64,000 nt of DNA. It comes from DATFVJ01 sp963826515 (lineage in GTDB: Bacteria; Actinomycetota; Actinomycetes; Streptosporangiales; Streptosporangiaceae). The position numbers and the translations under genes are program-made. The DNA lies in contig CAWGXI010000010.1 in assembly GCA_963826515.1 (NCBI GenBank), positions 372,001-436,000 on the forward strand. Reading direction: 5' to 3'. Below the pieces are notes generated by a model. It was not told where the DNA came from, searched no databases, and saw nothing but the letters and a program-made list of their open reading frames with translations. Below, piece after piece: positions 1 through 8,775 of this stretch (position 1 is its first letter; every line of letters begins with the position of its first letter).

Positions 1-107
1 TCTCCTGGTCGCCCGCGATGCGCCTGGCGCTGCTCGCGATGTACGGCTACCTCATCCTGTCGGTGCTGTTGCTCGTGGTGAAGGCCATTCAGCTTGGCAC
101 ACACTGA
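1..107 (+). CDS. 3' end of an unknown membrane protein (partial)
   Basis: The window opens inside a plus-strand frame that ends at TGA 105-107. The 34 visible residues form a mostly hydrophobic C-terminal helix (LALLAMYGYLILSVLLLVVK) followed by a short tail, so the product is probably a membrane protein ending just after its last span. Nothing more can be said about its function. The start and most of the gene lie outside the window. Confidence 0.5.
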   Translation, partial: SWSPAMRLALLAMYGYLILSVLLLVVKAIQLGTH

Positions 108-177
108 CATGCGCAGACTGCTCGAGGCGTGCCGCTAACGGCCCGCCAGCTGCCGCATCAGCGCATAAACTTTAAGC

Positions 178-591
178 ATGGCGAGTAGTGCAAACACTTC
201 GGGAAAGACCGAGCAGGAGTGGCGGGAGCAGCTGAGCCCCGAGGAGTACCACGTGCTCCGCGAGGCAGGAACCGAGGCACCCTTAAAGGGTGAGTACACC
301 GACACTAAGACCGTCGGTGTCTACCGCTGCCGTGCGTGCGGGACGGAGCTTTTCCGCTCGGAAACCAAGTTCGAGTCGCACTGCGGCTGGCCGAGCTTTT
401 ACGCGCCCTCCGACAGCGAAGCGGTCGAACTGCGCCAGGACCGGGCGCTGGGGATGGTCCGGACCGAGGTCCGGTGCGCCAACTGCGGCTCGCACCTTGG
501 CCATGTGTTCCATGGCGAGGGATACCAGACGCCCACCGACGACCGGTACTGCATCAACTCGATCTCCCTCACGCTTGAGCCGGCGGAATAG
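178..591 (+). CDS. msrB: Peptide-methionine (R)-S-oxide reductase MsrB
   Basis: Cytoplasmic repair enzyme that reduces methionine-R-sulfoxide in proteins with thioredoxin as electron donor. The 137 residues cover the whole family. Two CxxC pairs (Cys51/Cys54 and Cys100/Cys103) form the structural zinc site, CGWPSF (69-74) supplies the probable resolving cysteine, and Cys125 in RYCIN is the catalytic cysteine. The ATG at 178 has no clear ribosome site; a TAAACT-like -10 about 8 bases upstream suggests a leaderless message (inference). The 3' end overlaps the convergent gluconokinase gene by 23 bp. Confidence 0.95.
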   Translation: MASSANTSGKTEQEWREQLSPEEYHVLREAGTEAPLKGEYTDTKTVGVYRCRACGTELFRSETKFESHCGWPSFYAPSDSEAVELRQDRALGMVRTEVRCANCGSHLGHVFHGEGYQTPTDDRYCINSISLTLEPAE

Positions 592-1093
592 GTTCCGCAA
601 GCTTCGCAACGATCTTGCTGACGACTGACTGGGGCGTATCGTCAGTGGAAACCGTCAGCGGGTTCTCATCCGGTTGCGGCGGTTCGAGTTCGGCGAACTG
701 GTTCTCCAGCAGGCTGGCCGGGAAGAAGTGGCCGTGCCTGGCAGCGAGCCGCTTGGCGACGAGTTGCCTGTCCGCTTCCAGGTAGATCAGCCGGACCTGC
801 GGCCTGCCCGCGCGCAGCACGTCACGGTAGCGCCGCTTGAGCCCCGAGCACGTCACCACCGCGGGTTCGCCGACAGCGGCACGCTCGTCGACCCACGCGC
901 CGATGGCCCGCAGCCAGGGCAGGCGATCGGCGTCGTCAAGGGGAATCCCCGCCCGCATCTTGGCCACGTTAGCCGCCGGGTGGAAATCATCCGCCTCGGC
1001 GTAGGCCCAGTGGAGCTGGTTGGCGAGCATCGCGCCAATGGTGGTCTTGCCGCTGCCCGACACGCCCATCACAAGCAAGATCGGTGGAGCCAC
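569..1093 (-). CDS. gntK: Gluconokinase
   Basis: Cytoplasmic kinase that phosphorylates D-gluconate to 6-phosphogluconate, feeding the pentose phosphate pathway. The 174-residue protein has the GntK/shikimate-kinase-like P-loop: Walker A GVSGSGKTT at residues 10-18, then EADDFHP (33-39), and the SGLKRRYRD motif in the middle. Length is normal for the family. The start is GTG at 1093, only 5 bp downstream of the stop of the LuxR-type regulator gene on the same strand, so the two probably formed one transcript. The 3' end runs 23 bp into msrB. Confidence 0.93.
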   Translation of the reverse strand: MAPPILLVMGVSGSGKTTIGAMLANQLHWAYAEADDFHPAANVAKMRAGIPLDDADRLPWLRAIGAWVDERAAVGEPAVVTCSGLKRRYRDVLRAGRPQVRLIYLEADRQLVAKRLAARHGHFFPASLLENQFAELEPPQPDENPLTVSTDDTPQSVVSKIVAKLAEPIPPAQA

Positions 1094-1366
1094 GCAGTTC
1101 AGTATCCACCCGCGGACGCGCTGTCCTCGCTCGCACGCTGGGCAAGCTCCAGCTTTGTGTATGCGGGCCGGCCGATCTCGAGATATTTCGCCTTGACGCG
1201 CTCCAGATATGTTTTCGCGGTGCCCGGCCTGATTCCGACCTGTTCCGCGACCGCGTCGAGGGTCATCCCCGACGCGTATGCGAGCAGCACGGAACGCTCG
1301 CGCTGCGACAACCGCGGTCGGGTATGGCCGGTAGAGCTTGCCACGCCATTCCTTGGCCCGGTCCTA

Positions 1367-1798
1367 CAGTCCGGGTTTGTGATCTAGCGCCTAGATAATC
1401 ATGGCGTGTCGCGCGTAAGCGTGGGACGGCCACCCGTGATCATGAGCTGTGACACAACAAGATCATCAGATGGCCGCCTCGGCCATAGTAGAAGATGGCG
1501 CCTGGCCAGGGAAGCTGTACAGCGAGCTGTGCGCGTTGATCGCCCCGGTGTTCGCGCAGGCCAGGTCGCGTTTTGCAGCGTTCGCGTAGGTGGCTGCGCT
1601 GCTCGCGGCAGCCGGTGACCGGAAATCGTGCTGGCAGCTGGTCGAGCAGGCCGGGCACGCCACGCCGCGGCGGATGCAGGCGTTGCTGGCCGAGTACGCC
1701 TGGGACTGGCCGGTGGCGCTGGCGCGGCTGCACGCACGACTCCGGGCAGCGCCAGCATGACTCACACGATCAAATGAGAAGATCACAAACCCGGACTG
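1367..1798. mobile_element. 432-bp non-autonomous insertion element with 18-bp perfect inverted repeats
   Basis: The ends CAGTCCGGGTTTGTGATC (1367-1384) and its exact reverse complement (1781-1798) bound 432 bp, flanked on both sides by TA (1365-1366 and 1799-1800), the apparent target duplication. The element is too short for a full transposase and carries only a degenerate N-terminal fragment (see 1470-1760). It interrupts a response-regulator gene. TA targets are used by IS630/Tc1 and some IS5-group elements; which family mobilised this copy is not determined. Confidence 0.88.
1470..1760 (+). pseudogene. Transposase N-terminal remnant inside the insertion element
   Basis: Read from ATG 1470 to TGA 1760 (97 codons) with one internal TAG, the frame gives an N-terminal stretch (LYSELCALIAPVFAQARSRF) followed by RKSCWQLVEQAGHATPRRMQ, then LLAEYAWDW. 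This spacing (RK..W.L.E.AG...P..MQ.LL....WD) resembles the N-terminus of IS701-type DDE transposases of actinomycetes (recognised by eye, not by search). The catalytic domain is missing, so the element is probably an internal-deletion derivative of a full insertion sequence. Confidence 0.5.
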
Positions 1799-2189
1799 TA
1801 GTGCCGGAGGCACGGATGGCGGCAACGATGGCGGTAATCGTCTGTTTCCTGCCGAGCAGCAGGCATGCGCCCGTGCCCAGCAGCGAGGCGCTCAGGTAGG
1901 GATCCGAGCTCCTGCACAGCGCGAGCACGCGATAGCCCGCACGGCAAAGCGCGCGCACGTCAGCAACGGGGTCTGGGCCCTCGCGCAGTGCGACCTCGAC
2001 GAGCACGACATCGGGTCGCGGCTCGGCCATGCGCAGCAGCGAGGCCGCTCCGGTCTCCCGCACCTCCAGGTCGGGGGCGCGCGCGGCGTACGCCCACAGG
2101 CCCTCCAAGAGGCCGGGGTCGCACCAGACCACGGCCACGTCGATCGAATTGATCACCGTCCAGCGCCCCCTCGCGCATGCTTTCACCAT

Positions 2190-2480
2190 TCATCAGGTGG
2201 CACGAACGGCAGGCCCTGCCGGTTCATCAGTGTCCGCAAAACGCACGCCAGGCAGGGAAAAACTCGTGCCGTGGCGGTACGAAGTCACCCCGGATACGCG
2301 GCTGATTACAAAGCGTAAATTTGGTGGGAATTCCCTTTGCATAGGCACAGGATATCGGCGTCTGATCCGGCTGAATCTGCCGCACTGGACTGCGCTCCGA
2401 TGACACCATCGGGGCGCGCGTACGCCCCGGCCCGAATAGGCACCGTGGGCGCCCAGAACGCGCAGCAAATGGAGGCTACG
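2190..2480. other. Divergent intergenic region, regulator / phosphoesterase
   Basis: About 290 bp separate the minus-strand response regulator from the plus-strand phosphoesterase. It holds a 13-bp palindrome GGCAGGCCCTGCC (2208-2220) about 20 bp before the regulator start, which could be an operator. GGAGG at 2471-2475 is the ribosome site of the phosphoesterase ATG at 2481. No gene was recognised. Confidence 0.5.
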
Positions 2481-3896
2481 ATGCCGGGCGGTAATGCGCT
2501 CTCATCGGTCGAGCACGTGGTGGTTCTCATGCTGGAGAACCGGTCATTCGATCACATGCTCGGCTTTCTTTACTGATGCGGGAAACGTGTCGCCGTCCGG
2601 GCAGCCATACGCCAGCCTGACGGGGACGGAATCCAGCCCCAGCCAGGCTGGCGAGGCAGTCACCGTGTTCCGGATCGGGCCGGGCACCCCGGGCGCATAC
2701 TTCAAGCCGGGCGCCGATCCCGGCGAGGGCTACATGGCGACAAACGACCAGTTGTACGGGAGCCTCGAGGACCCGGCGAGCCAGTCGGGTCCGCCCACCT
2801 GCGAGGGCTTCGTCAAGGACTTCGCATACACGCTCGGCTGGCAGGCGAAGGAGGGCCGGTCGATCCTGCCGGGCACCGTTGCAGGCGACATCATGGGCTG
2901 TTTCACGCCCGACGCGCTACCGGTGCTGTCCGGGCTTGCCAAGGGGTACGCGGTATGCGATCACTGGTTCGCCTCGGTGCCGACCGAGACGATGCCGAAC
3001 CGCGCGTTTACATGTGCGGCGACGAGCCAGGGCCACATGGACGACAAGACCCGCACCTTTACCGCGCCAAGCATCTTCGGCCTGCTTGGCGGCCACGGGA
3101 TCGGCTGGGCCATCCACGGGTATGATGCCGAACCGCTCACCAAGTCCACATTCACCGATATCGGCAAGGCGGCAGGCGGTCACATCGGCGTCTTCGCCGA
3201 CTTCACGTCGGCGGCCGCCGGCACGCTACCTGCTTTCATGTTCCTCGAGCCCAGCTGGGTCCGGCAGGCAACAGCCAGCACCCCAACTACAATGTGGCGC
3301 TCGGCGAGCGGTTCACCCACGACGTATACGAGGCGGTGCGCGGCGGCCCTGGCTGGGCGCGGACGCTGCTCGTGATCACCTACGACGAGCATGGCGGCCG
3401 CTATGACCACGTGCCGCCGCCAGCGCGCGCGGTGCCGCCGGACAACGACGCGGGCGAGTTCGGCTTCGACTTCACGCGGTTCGGTGTCCGTGTCCCGACC
3501 GTGCTCGTCTCCCCGATGATCGAGCCGGGAACGGTGTTCCGCGTCCCGGCGGATGGCACACCGCTCGACCACACGTCGATCCTCAAGACCGTCCAGCAAC
3601 GCTGGAACCTGCCGTCACTGACCGCACGCGACGCCGCGGCGCCAGCCTTCGCGGACGTACTCACGCGGACCACGCCACGGACCGACGACACGCTCGAAGG
3701 TGTGGTGGCACCCACGGCGGCGGACCAGAGGCCGGCCGCCGGCCAGCCGTCACACCTGCACGAGATCCAGGCAGAACTCATTTCCCGGAGATATCCCGCG
3801 GGAGCGGAACCGCCGCCGGGCTACCCAGCGGTACGGCCGGCCCCGGCAGCCGCCTACGAAGGCTACATCCTGGCGCACAGCTCCGTTAAGTCCTGA
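2481..3896 (+). pseudogene. Phospholipase C / acid phosphatase-type phosphoesterase with two frameshifts
   Basis: Alkaline-phosphatase-superfamily phosphoesterase (phospholipase C / AcpA type), cleaving phosphate esters such as phospholipid head groups. The N-terminal signature HVVVLMLENRSFDHMLGF is intact, but TGA at 2574-2576 ends this frame; DAGNVSPSGQPYA follows one frame over. A second break near 3258 lies in a G run: one extra G restores SWGPAGNSQHPNYNVALGER, leading into ITYDEHGGRYDHVPPP and a normal C-terminus. Translation would start at ATG 2481 behind GGAGG. With both shifts repaired the protein is about 470 residues, normal for the family. No signal peptide is evident. Either a recent pseudogene or two sequencing indels. 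Confidence 0.8.
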
Positions 3897-3963
3897 GGTG
3901 CGTCCTGAGGGTGCGGGTACGTCCTGAGTTGTTACCCCTCCTCAGAGTTACAAGGGGACGGAG

Positions 3964-4935
3964 TTACACGGGGACGGACAGGGAGAGTGCGAACCTGGCT
4001 TCCTCGTCAGTCCACCACGCACGCATCTCGAACCCGGCCCCGGCCAGTTCGGCGCGCACGCCCTCCTCGCGGAACTTGGCCGACACCTCCGTACGTACCT
4101 CCTCGCCGGCGCGGAAAGGCACCCGGATGCCGAGGGCGCCAAGTTTGATGCTTTGCTCAGTCAGCGAACGCAGCCGCATCTCGATCCACTCGTTGGCGCC
4201 ATCCCACGCAGCGATGTGCTCGAACGCGGCCAGGTCGAAGTCGCCGTCAAGTTCCCTGTTGAGAACGCTGAGCACGTTTTTGTTGAACGCCGCGGTCACA
4301 CCGGCCGCGTCATCGTAGGCGGCCACCAAGGTTTCCGGGTCCTTGACGAGGTCGGTGCCGAGGAGGAGGGAGTCGCGGCTGCCAAGCTCGGCGCGCAGCG
4401 AGGCGAGGAACTCTGCCCGCTCGGCTGGTAGCAGGTTCCCGATCGTGCTACCGAGGAAGGCGACCATGCGCGGTCCGCTTGCCATGGGCAAGCCCAGGTG
4501 CTCCTCGAAGTCCGATACCACCGCGCGCACGGCCAAATCGGGGTACGCGGCCCGCACCCGGCGGCCCGCCGCGACCAGCGCCCCCTCGCTCACGTCGACG
4601 GGGACATAGCTGTGCAAGGTTCCGCATTCGCGCAGGGCATCGAGCAGCAGACCGGTCTTCTCCGCCGAGCCGGAGCCGAGTTCAACCAGGGTGTGCGCAC
4701 TGCTGGCGGAGGCGATCCCGGCCGCGCGCCGGCGCAGGATCTCCCGCTCCGCCCGGGTCGGGTAGTACTCGGGCAACCTGGTGATGTGCTCGAAGAGTTC
4801 GCTCCCGCGGTCGTCGTAGAACCACTTCGGCGGCAGCTGCTTGGGTGCGCTCGTCAGCCCGGCGAGCGCGTCGGCGCGCAGCGATTCCTCCAGGAAGCCG
4901 GGTGGCAGGAGGCGGGCAATCTCGAGCGCGGTCAT
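3964..4935 (-). CDS. egtD: L-histidine N(alpha)-methyltransferase EgtD
   Basis: SAM-dependent enzyme that trimethylates histidine to hercynine, the first step of ergothioneine synthesis in the cytoplasm. The 323 residues show the family landmarks: PPKWFYDDRGSELFEHIT (36-53) with LPEYYPTRAEREIL, the SAM loop VELGSGSAEKT (84-94), and AFLGSTIGNL near the middle. The start is ATG 4935, overlapping the egtC stop by 4 bp (ATGA), so the genes are translationally coupled. It is last in egtABCD although it acts first. Confidence 0.95.
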   Translation of the reverse strand: MTALEIARLLPPGFLEESLRADALAGLTSAPKQLPPKWFYDDRGSELFEHITRLPEYYPTRAEREILRRRAAGIASASSAHTLVELGSGSAEKTGLLLDALRECGTLHSYVPVDVSEGALVAAGRRVRAAYPDLAVRAVVSDFEEHLGLPMASGPRMVAFLGSTIGNLLPAERAEFLASLRAELGSRDSLLLGTDLVKDPETLVAAYDDAAGVTAAFNKNVLSVLNRELDGDFDLAAFEHIAAWDGANEWIEMRLRSLTEQSIKLGALGIRVPFRAGEEVRTEVSAKFREEGVRAELAGAGFEMRAWWTDEEARFALSLSVPV

Positions 4936-5696
4936 CCGGTCGCTTTCCTTCCGCCGGTCCCAAGCGGGCAGACGCCGACGGTGCCAGCCGCTGCGGTCAG
5001 CACCGAGCCGTCGGGAACCCAGGTCCATCCGGGCGCGTCGTCAGACGGTTCGGAGGCGACCATTACGTGGCCGTCATCGCACCGGTAGCACAACGTGTCC
5101 CCGGCAGCGGTTGCCGCGATGACAGCGCCATCGGTGAGCAGGAAGTTGAACCTGCCGGGCACGCGTTCGGCATGCAGCAGGGCTACCGTCGCGGCCAGGG
5201 CGTCGGCCGCCCCGGCGCCGCCGCGCAGCCGGTCCAGGATAAGGGCCCACAGCAGGGCCGAGTCAGAGCGCGCTTCGAGGGCGAGCAGGTCAGCGGCGGG
5301 CAACGCACCTGCGAGTCCAGCGGCCGCGCCCGGCCAGCCGCTGACCGCGCCGTTGTGGCTGAACAGCCAGGGGCCTGACGTGTAGGGGGCGGCGGCCGCC
5401 TCGCCTGCCTCTGTCCCCGCGGTGGCACACCTGACCGCGGCCAGCACGGCCGTTGCCGTGGTTACCCTGGCGACATCGGCGAACGACGGATCCGCCCAGA
5501 TCGGCTGGCCGCGCCGGTACCTGGCGGGGAGCGGGTCGCCGCCCGCGTACCAGCCGACGCCGAACCCGTCCGCGTTCACCGTGCCGTGCTGCTGGCGCCG
5601 AGGCGCCCATGCCTGCCGGTACAGACCGTGTGCCGGTTCGATGATCAGCTCGCGCAGGGTCAGAGGCGGGCCGAGGTATGCGAGATGGCGGCACAT
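4932..5696 (-). CDS. egtC: Ergothioneine biosynthesis amidohydrolase EgtC
   Basis: Class II glutamine-amidotransferase-fold hydrolase that removes the glutamate from gamma-glutamyl-hercynylcysteine sulfoxide. The N-terminus MCRHLAYLG places the catalytic Cys at position 2, as in Ntn hydrolases. GTVNADGFGVGWY (38-50) and LFSHNGAVSGW are the substrate-pocket motifs of this family. Length 254 residues is typical. Its start overlaps the egtB stop and its stop overlaps the egtD start. Confidence 0.94.
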   Translation of the reverse strand: MCRHLAYLGPPLTLRELIIEPAHGLYRQAWAPRRQQHGTVNADGFGVGWYAGGDPLPARYRRGQPIWADPSFADVARVTTATAVLAAVRCATAGTEAGEAAAAPYTSGPWLFSHNGAVSGWPGAAAGLAGALPAADLLALEARSDSALLWALILDRLRGGAGAADALAATVALLHAERVPGRFNFLLTDGAVIAATAAGDTLCYRCDDGHVMVASEPSDDAPGWTWVPDGSVLTAAAGTVGVCPLGTGGRKATG

Positions 5697-7094
5697 CAGC
5701 CGCGCTCCGCAGGCATAGCCGGGCTGGCGTCACGCGCCGTCCGGAACCCGGCGAAGATCTGCCGGCGGACCGGATAGTCCCAGTTTCGGAAGGTGGTGCG
5801 GCAGGCCACCGGGTCCACCGCGAACGAGCAGCCGCGCAGTACCTTGTAGGTGCTGCCGAAGAACACCTCCGAATACTCGCGGTACGGCCAGGCCGCAAAA
5901 CCCGGGTACGGCAGGAAATCGCTCGAGGTCCATTCCCACACGTCGCCGATCAGCTGGCGGGCGCCACACGGAGCCTGCCCGGCCGGATAACAGCACGCCT
6001 CCGCGGGCTCGAGATGCCGCTGGCCCAGGTTGGCGTGCTCAAGAGCCGGCTCGTCATCACCCCAGGGGTACCGGCGCGACCTGTCTGACGCCGGGTCGAA
6101 CCTCGCGGCCTTCTCCCACTCGGCCTCCGTGGGCAGCCGGCGCCCAGCCCAGCGCGCGTACGCGTCGGCCTCGTACCAGCAAACGTGCAGGACTGGCTGG
6201 TTGGGCGGGACTGGCTCGATCGCACCGAACCGGCGTCTCACCCACTCGCCGCCGTCACGGTGCCAGAACGCGGGCGAGGTCAGCCCGGCCCGCTGCCGGT
6301 GCTCCCAGCCAGGCCCGCTCCACCATCGCCGCTCGTCGTATCCGCCGTCCGCAATGAACTCCGCGTACGCGGCGTTGGTCACTGCAGCGGTGTCAAGGTA
6401 GAAGGAATCCACCTCAACCAGGTGCGCAGGCCACTCATTGTCCAGGGCCCATGGCTCGGTCGAAGTGCCCATCATGAACGGGCCAGCCGGCACAAGGACC
6501 TCGGCCGGCAGGTCAGTCGTGGTACCCGGTGGCGCAGGCGCGAAAGCCCCCAGTACAGGCCCGGGTGCTTGCGGTACAGGCGCAGGTGCCTGCAGTACAG
6601 CCGCACCATCGCGGAGTTGGTGAGTGATCAGCATCGTCTCGTCGTGCTGCTGTTCATGCTGGGCGATCATGCCGAACGCGAACCCGTCCGCCACCAGCGG
6701 CGACACCGGCCAGCGGCGCACGTTCCAGCAGGTCAAGCACCCGGCCCCGAACCTCACCGAGGTACGCCCGGGCTTCACCGGGGGGCAGCAGCGGCAGGGT
6801 CGGCCGCGCGGCGCGGGGATGCTCGAACGCGTCATAGAGCGGATCGATCTCCGGGTGCATGGGCTCGTGGCCGCCGACGGCGCGGAGCAGCCAGAGTTCC
6901 TCTTGATTGCCCACATGCGCCAGATCCCACACAAGCGGCGACATCAGACGGGAATGCTGATGCACCAGATCTGCATCGTCGACGCAGTCGGTGAGGCCAC
7001 GCGTACGGTCACGTGCGGCGAGCAGCGCAACGGCTATCCGCTCGCGTAGACCCTCGGTGGAGTTGGGCACGGTGCTGCCGGTCGGCGCGGTCAT
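5696..7094 (-). pseudogene. egtB: Hercynine oxygenase EgtB, single frameshift
   Basis: Iron-dependent sulfoxide synthase that joins hercynine to gamma-glutamylcysteine. The N-terminal DinB-like part starts at ATG 7094 (MTAPTGSTVPNSTEGLRERI) and contributes the first iron ligand in DLAHVGNQEE. The frame changes near 6705-6710, between ERAPLAG and SPLVADGFAFGM; removing one base rejoins them. The second part holds the other ligands (AQHEQQHDETML) and the complete FGE-sulfatase domain (VPAGPFMMGTS, LPTEAEWEKAAR, GDVWEWTSSDF, VLRGCSF, CRTTFRNWDYP). The egtA stop overlaps its start by 4 bp. As written, the product would end early and lack the catalytic half. The rest of the operon is intact, so a sequencing error is plausible. 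Confidence 0.88.
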
Positions 7095-8497
7095 GCGGGC
7101 TCCTCGAGCAGATCATCAGCGGGACATCGGTCACGCTCCACGTAGCTTTCGGCGAAATCGGTCACCGAACGCAGCAACGGGGCGGGCGCAGCAGCGCGGC
7201 GCAGCGCAGCAGCGGCGGCCTCGAAACACGCTCGGACGGCACGGGCGACTGCTTCGTCGGCGGGGCCATAACGGGCCGCGCGCAACCAAGGATCGCCCCG
7301 CCCGTTCCACAACGGCTCCGCTGCCGCGAGGGCCGCATCGGCCGCCTGAGGATCACTTACCAGCGCCCAGGCAACCGCGGTCGGCACGACCCATCCATCG
7401 CCACGTTGGGCGTCGATCATGCGGAGCTCGAGGTGACCACGCGGCCGGATCGGCGGGAAAAGGGTGGAAAGGTGATATTCCAGGTCATCGACGGTGGGCC
7501 GGCGCTCACCGTCGTCGCGGCCGTGGGCAATCCGGTGGACACGGTGGGCGCCGCCGGTATCAGCGGGCGGGTGGTCGCTGTGCACATCGACACCGCCGGA
7601 ACCTGCACCGCCGGAACCTGCGTCGCATGAGCCGGCGCCAGCATCAGCACCACGTAGCCAGTCACGGAAGGTCAGTCCGGGCGGCGCGACCCATGATTCG
7701 TTACCGGGGCGCCTTATGCACATCAGCTTCGAATCCAGGGCGTACTCGGCCCACCAGGACCTGAGATCGGCGCTGACGCCCGGTCGGCCGTTTCCCTGCG
7801 GTGGCCTGGTGCGGCCCGGATCAAGCCGAGCCCATACGGCCTGACGGGTCGACCGCCAGCCCGTCGGGCGGCCCCGCAGAAGCGGCGAGTTCGCGAATGC
7901 CGCGACTAGCACGGGCCCGATCTTGTGCAGCAGGTGCCAGCGCTTGCTGTAGCTCTGCTGGCCCGGTCCTTCCTCTCCCGCATCCAGGCACACCTGAACG
8001 GAAGCGGTACTGCACATCATGATCCGCCCGGCGGGACCTGACCGGTCGAAGAACTCCTCCATCGCCGCGTAACGCGGCGAGTCAATGACTCGGAGGGGCG
8101 GACGGAAAGGATCGAGGCCGTGACCGGATAGGCAGAGACCTGCCGCCTGCATGGCTTCCGTCACGGCGGCCATGTCGCGGGCCGCGTCCGCTACACAGTT
8201 TCCGATGCTCGCGGCCGGCAACGAGCTGAGCTCGAGCTGGCCGCCGGGTTCGGTCGTCAGGTAGCCCTTGGCGGGCAGCGCCCCCGGGCTGCCGAGGTCG
8301 GCCAGCGCGGACTTCACGCGGTGGGGTTCAACTGGCAACGCACGGTCTCGCGCATCGCGGACCAGCCATTCCAGCTCCACGCCTACCATCTCCGGTGGTC
8401 CTGTTTTGAAACAGATGCCGTGAATGTGGGCTACCGCCGCCTGCTCCGTGAGCGGCGTGGCGTCAATGCGGAAGCCATAGTCATAAGCACCGATCAT
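7091..8497 (-). CDS. egtA: Glutamate-cysteine ligase EgtA
   Basis: ATP-dependent ligase making gamma-glutamylcysteine, the sulfur donor for EgtB. Recognisable motifs are GVELEWLV near residue 40, YLTTEPGGQLELSS near 80, IMMCSTASVQVCLDAG near 165, and the C-terminal GHLELRMIDAQ region. The ATG at 8497 is preceded by GGAGG with 8-base spacing; an in-frame ATG at 8512 is less likely because it lies on the ribosome site. A Gly/Ala/Asp/Ser-rich insert (about residues 285-335) in an otherwise conserved core is unusual, and similar low-complexity expansions recur across this window. First gene of egtABCD. The product is 468 residues. Confidence 0.92.
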   Translation of the reverse strand: MIGAYDYGFRIDATPLTEQAAVAHIHGICFKTGPPEMVGVELEWLVRDARDRALPVEPHRVKSALADLGSPGALPAKGYLTTEPGGQLELSSLPAASIGNCVADAARDMAAVTEAMQAAGLCLSGHGLDPFRPPLRVIDSPRYAAMEEFFDRSGPAGRIMMCSTASVQVCLDAGEEGPGQQSYSKRWHLLHKIGPVLVAAFANSPLLRGRPTGWRSTRQAVWARLDPGRTRPPQGNGRPGVSADLRSWWAEYALDSKLMCIRRPGNESWVAPPGLTFRDWLRGADAGAGSCDAGSGGAGSGGVDVHSDHPPADTGGAHRVHRIAHGRDDGERRPTVDDLEYHLSTLFPPIRPRGHLELRMIDAQRGDGWVVPTAVAWALVSDPQAADAALAAAEPLWNGRGDPWLRAARYGPADEAVARAVRACFEAAAAALRRAAAPAPLLRSVTDFAESYVERDRCPADDLLEEPA

Positions 8498-8775
8498 GAG
8501 GTAACCCTCCATGTCCGTCCGGCCTTCGGCCCTGGCCTCTCCACCCTGCCACAGGCCCCGCGATGCCCACGCCTGGGGATCTGGCCGGCCACGACTGAAC
8601 CGTGTCACGAGGGCCTGACATTTTGCCGGCGGCCTAACCAGAGCCGGCAACGGTAACAGCGGCTGCCAAGCCAGACCTGATCTGCCAGGAGAGAGCTGCC
8701 GGGAGAGAGCTGCCAAGCCAGAGCTTGCCGTCGGATACGGCCGTGCCTGAACCTCCCGCGCCTGAAGGAGGTCCG
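8498..8775. promoter_or_regulatory. Divergent promoter region, egt operon / TGT-like gene
   Basis: 278 bp separate divergent egtA (start 8497) and the plus-strand gene starting at GTG 8776. A short direct repeat GAGAGAGCTGCC occurs twice at about 8692-8717. The plus-strand gene has AAGGAGG (8765-8771) as its ribosome site. No clear promoter hexamers could be assigned. Confidence 0.35.

Larger units (their letters stand above)
1099..2189 (-). pseudogene. LuxR-type response regulator, split by an insertion
   Basis: The N-terminal half (2189 down to 1801) encodes a receiver-like domain and the C-terminal half (1365 down to 1099) a LuxR-type helix-turn-helix (LSQRERSVLLAYASGMT...). A 432-bp inverted-repeat element sits between them. 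Removing the element plus one TA copy rejoins the halves exactly in frame (AASGT-RTGPRNGVASSTG), giving a 218-residue protein, the usual size for this family. The receiver is atypical: the site expected for the phospho-acceptor Asp reads VVLVEVAL, with Glu instead. GTG 2156, preceded by GAGGGGG, is an alternative start. The HTH half could still be made from GTG 1344 as an 81-residue protein. gntK follows 5 bp downstream. Confidence 0.85.
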
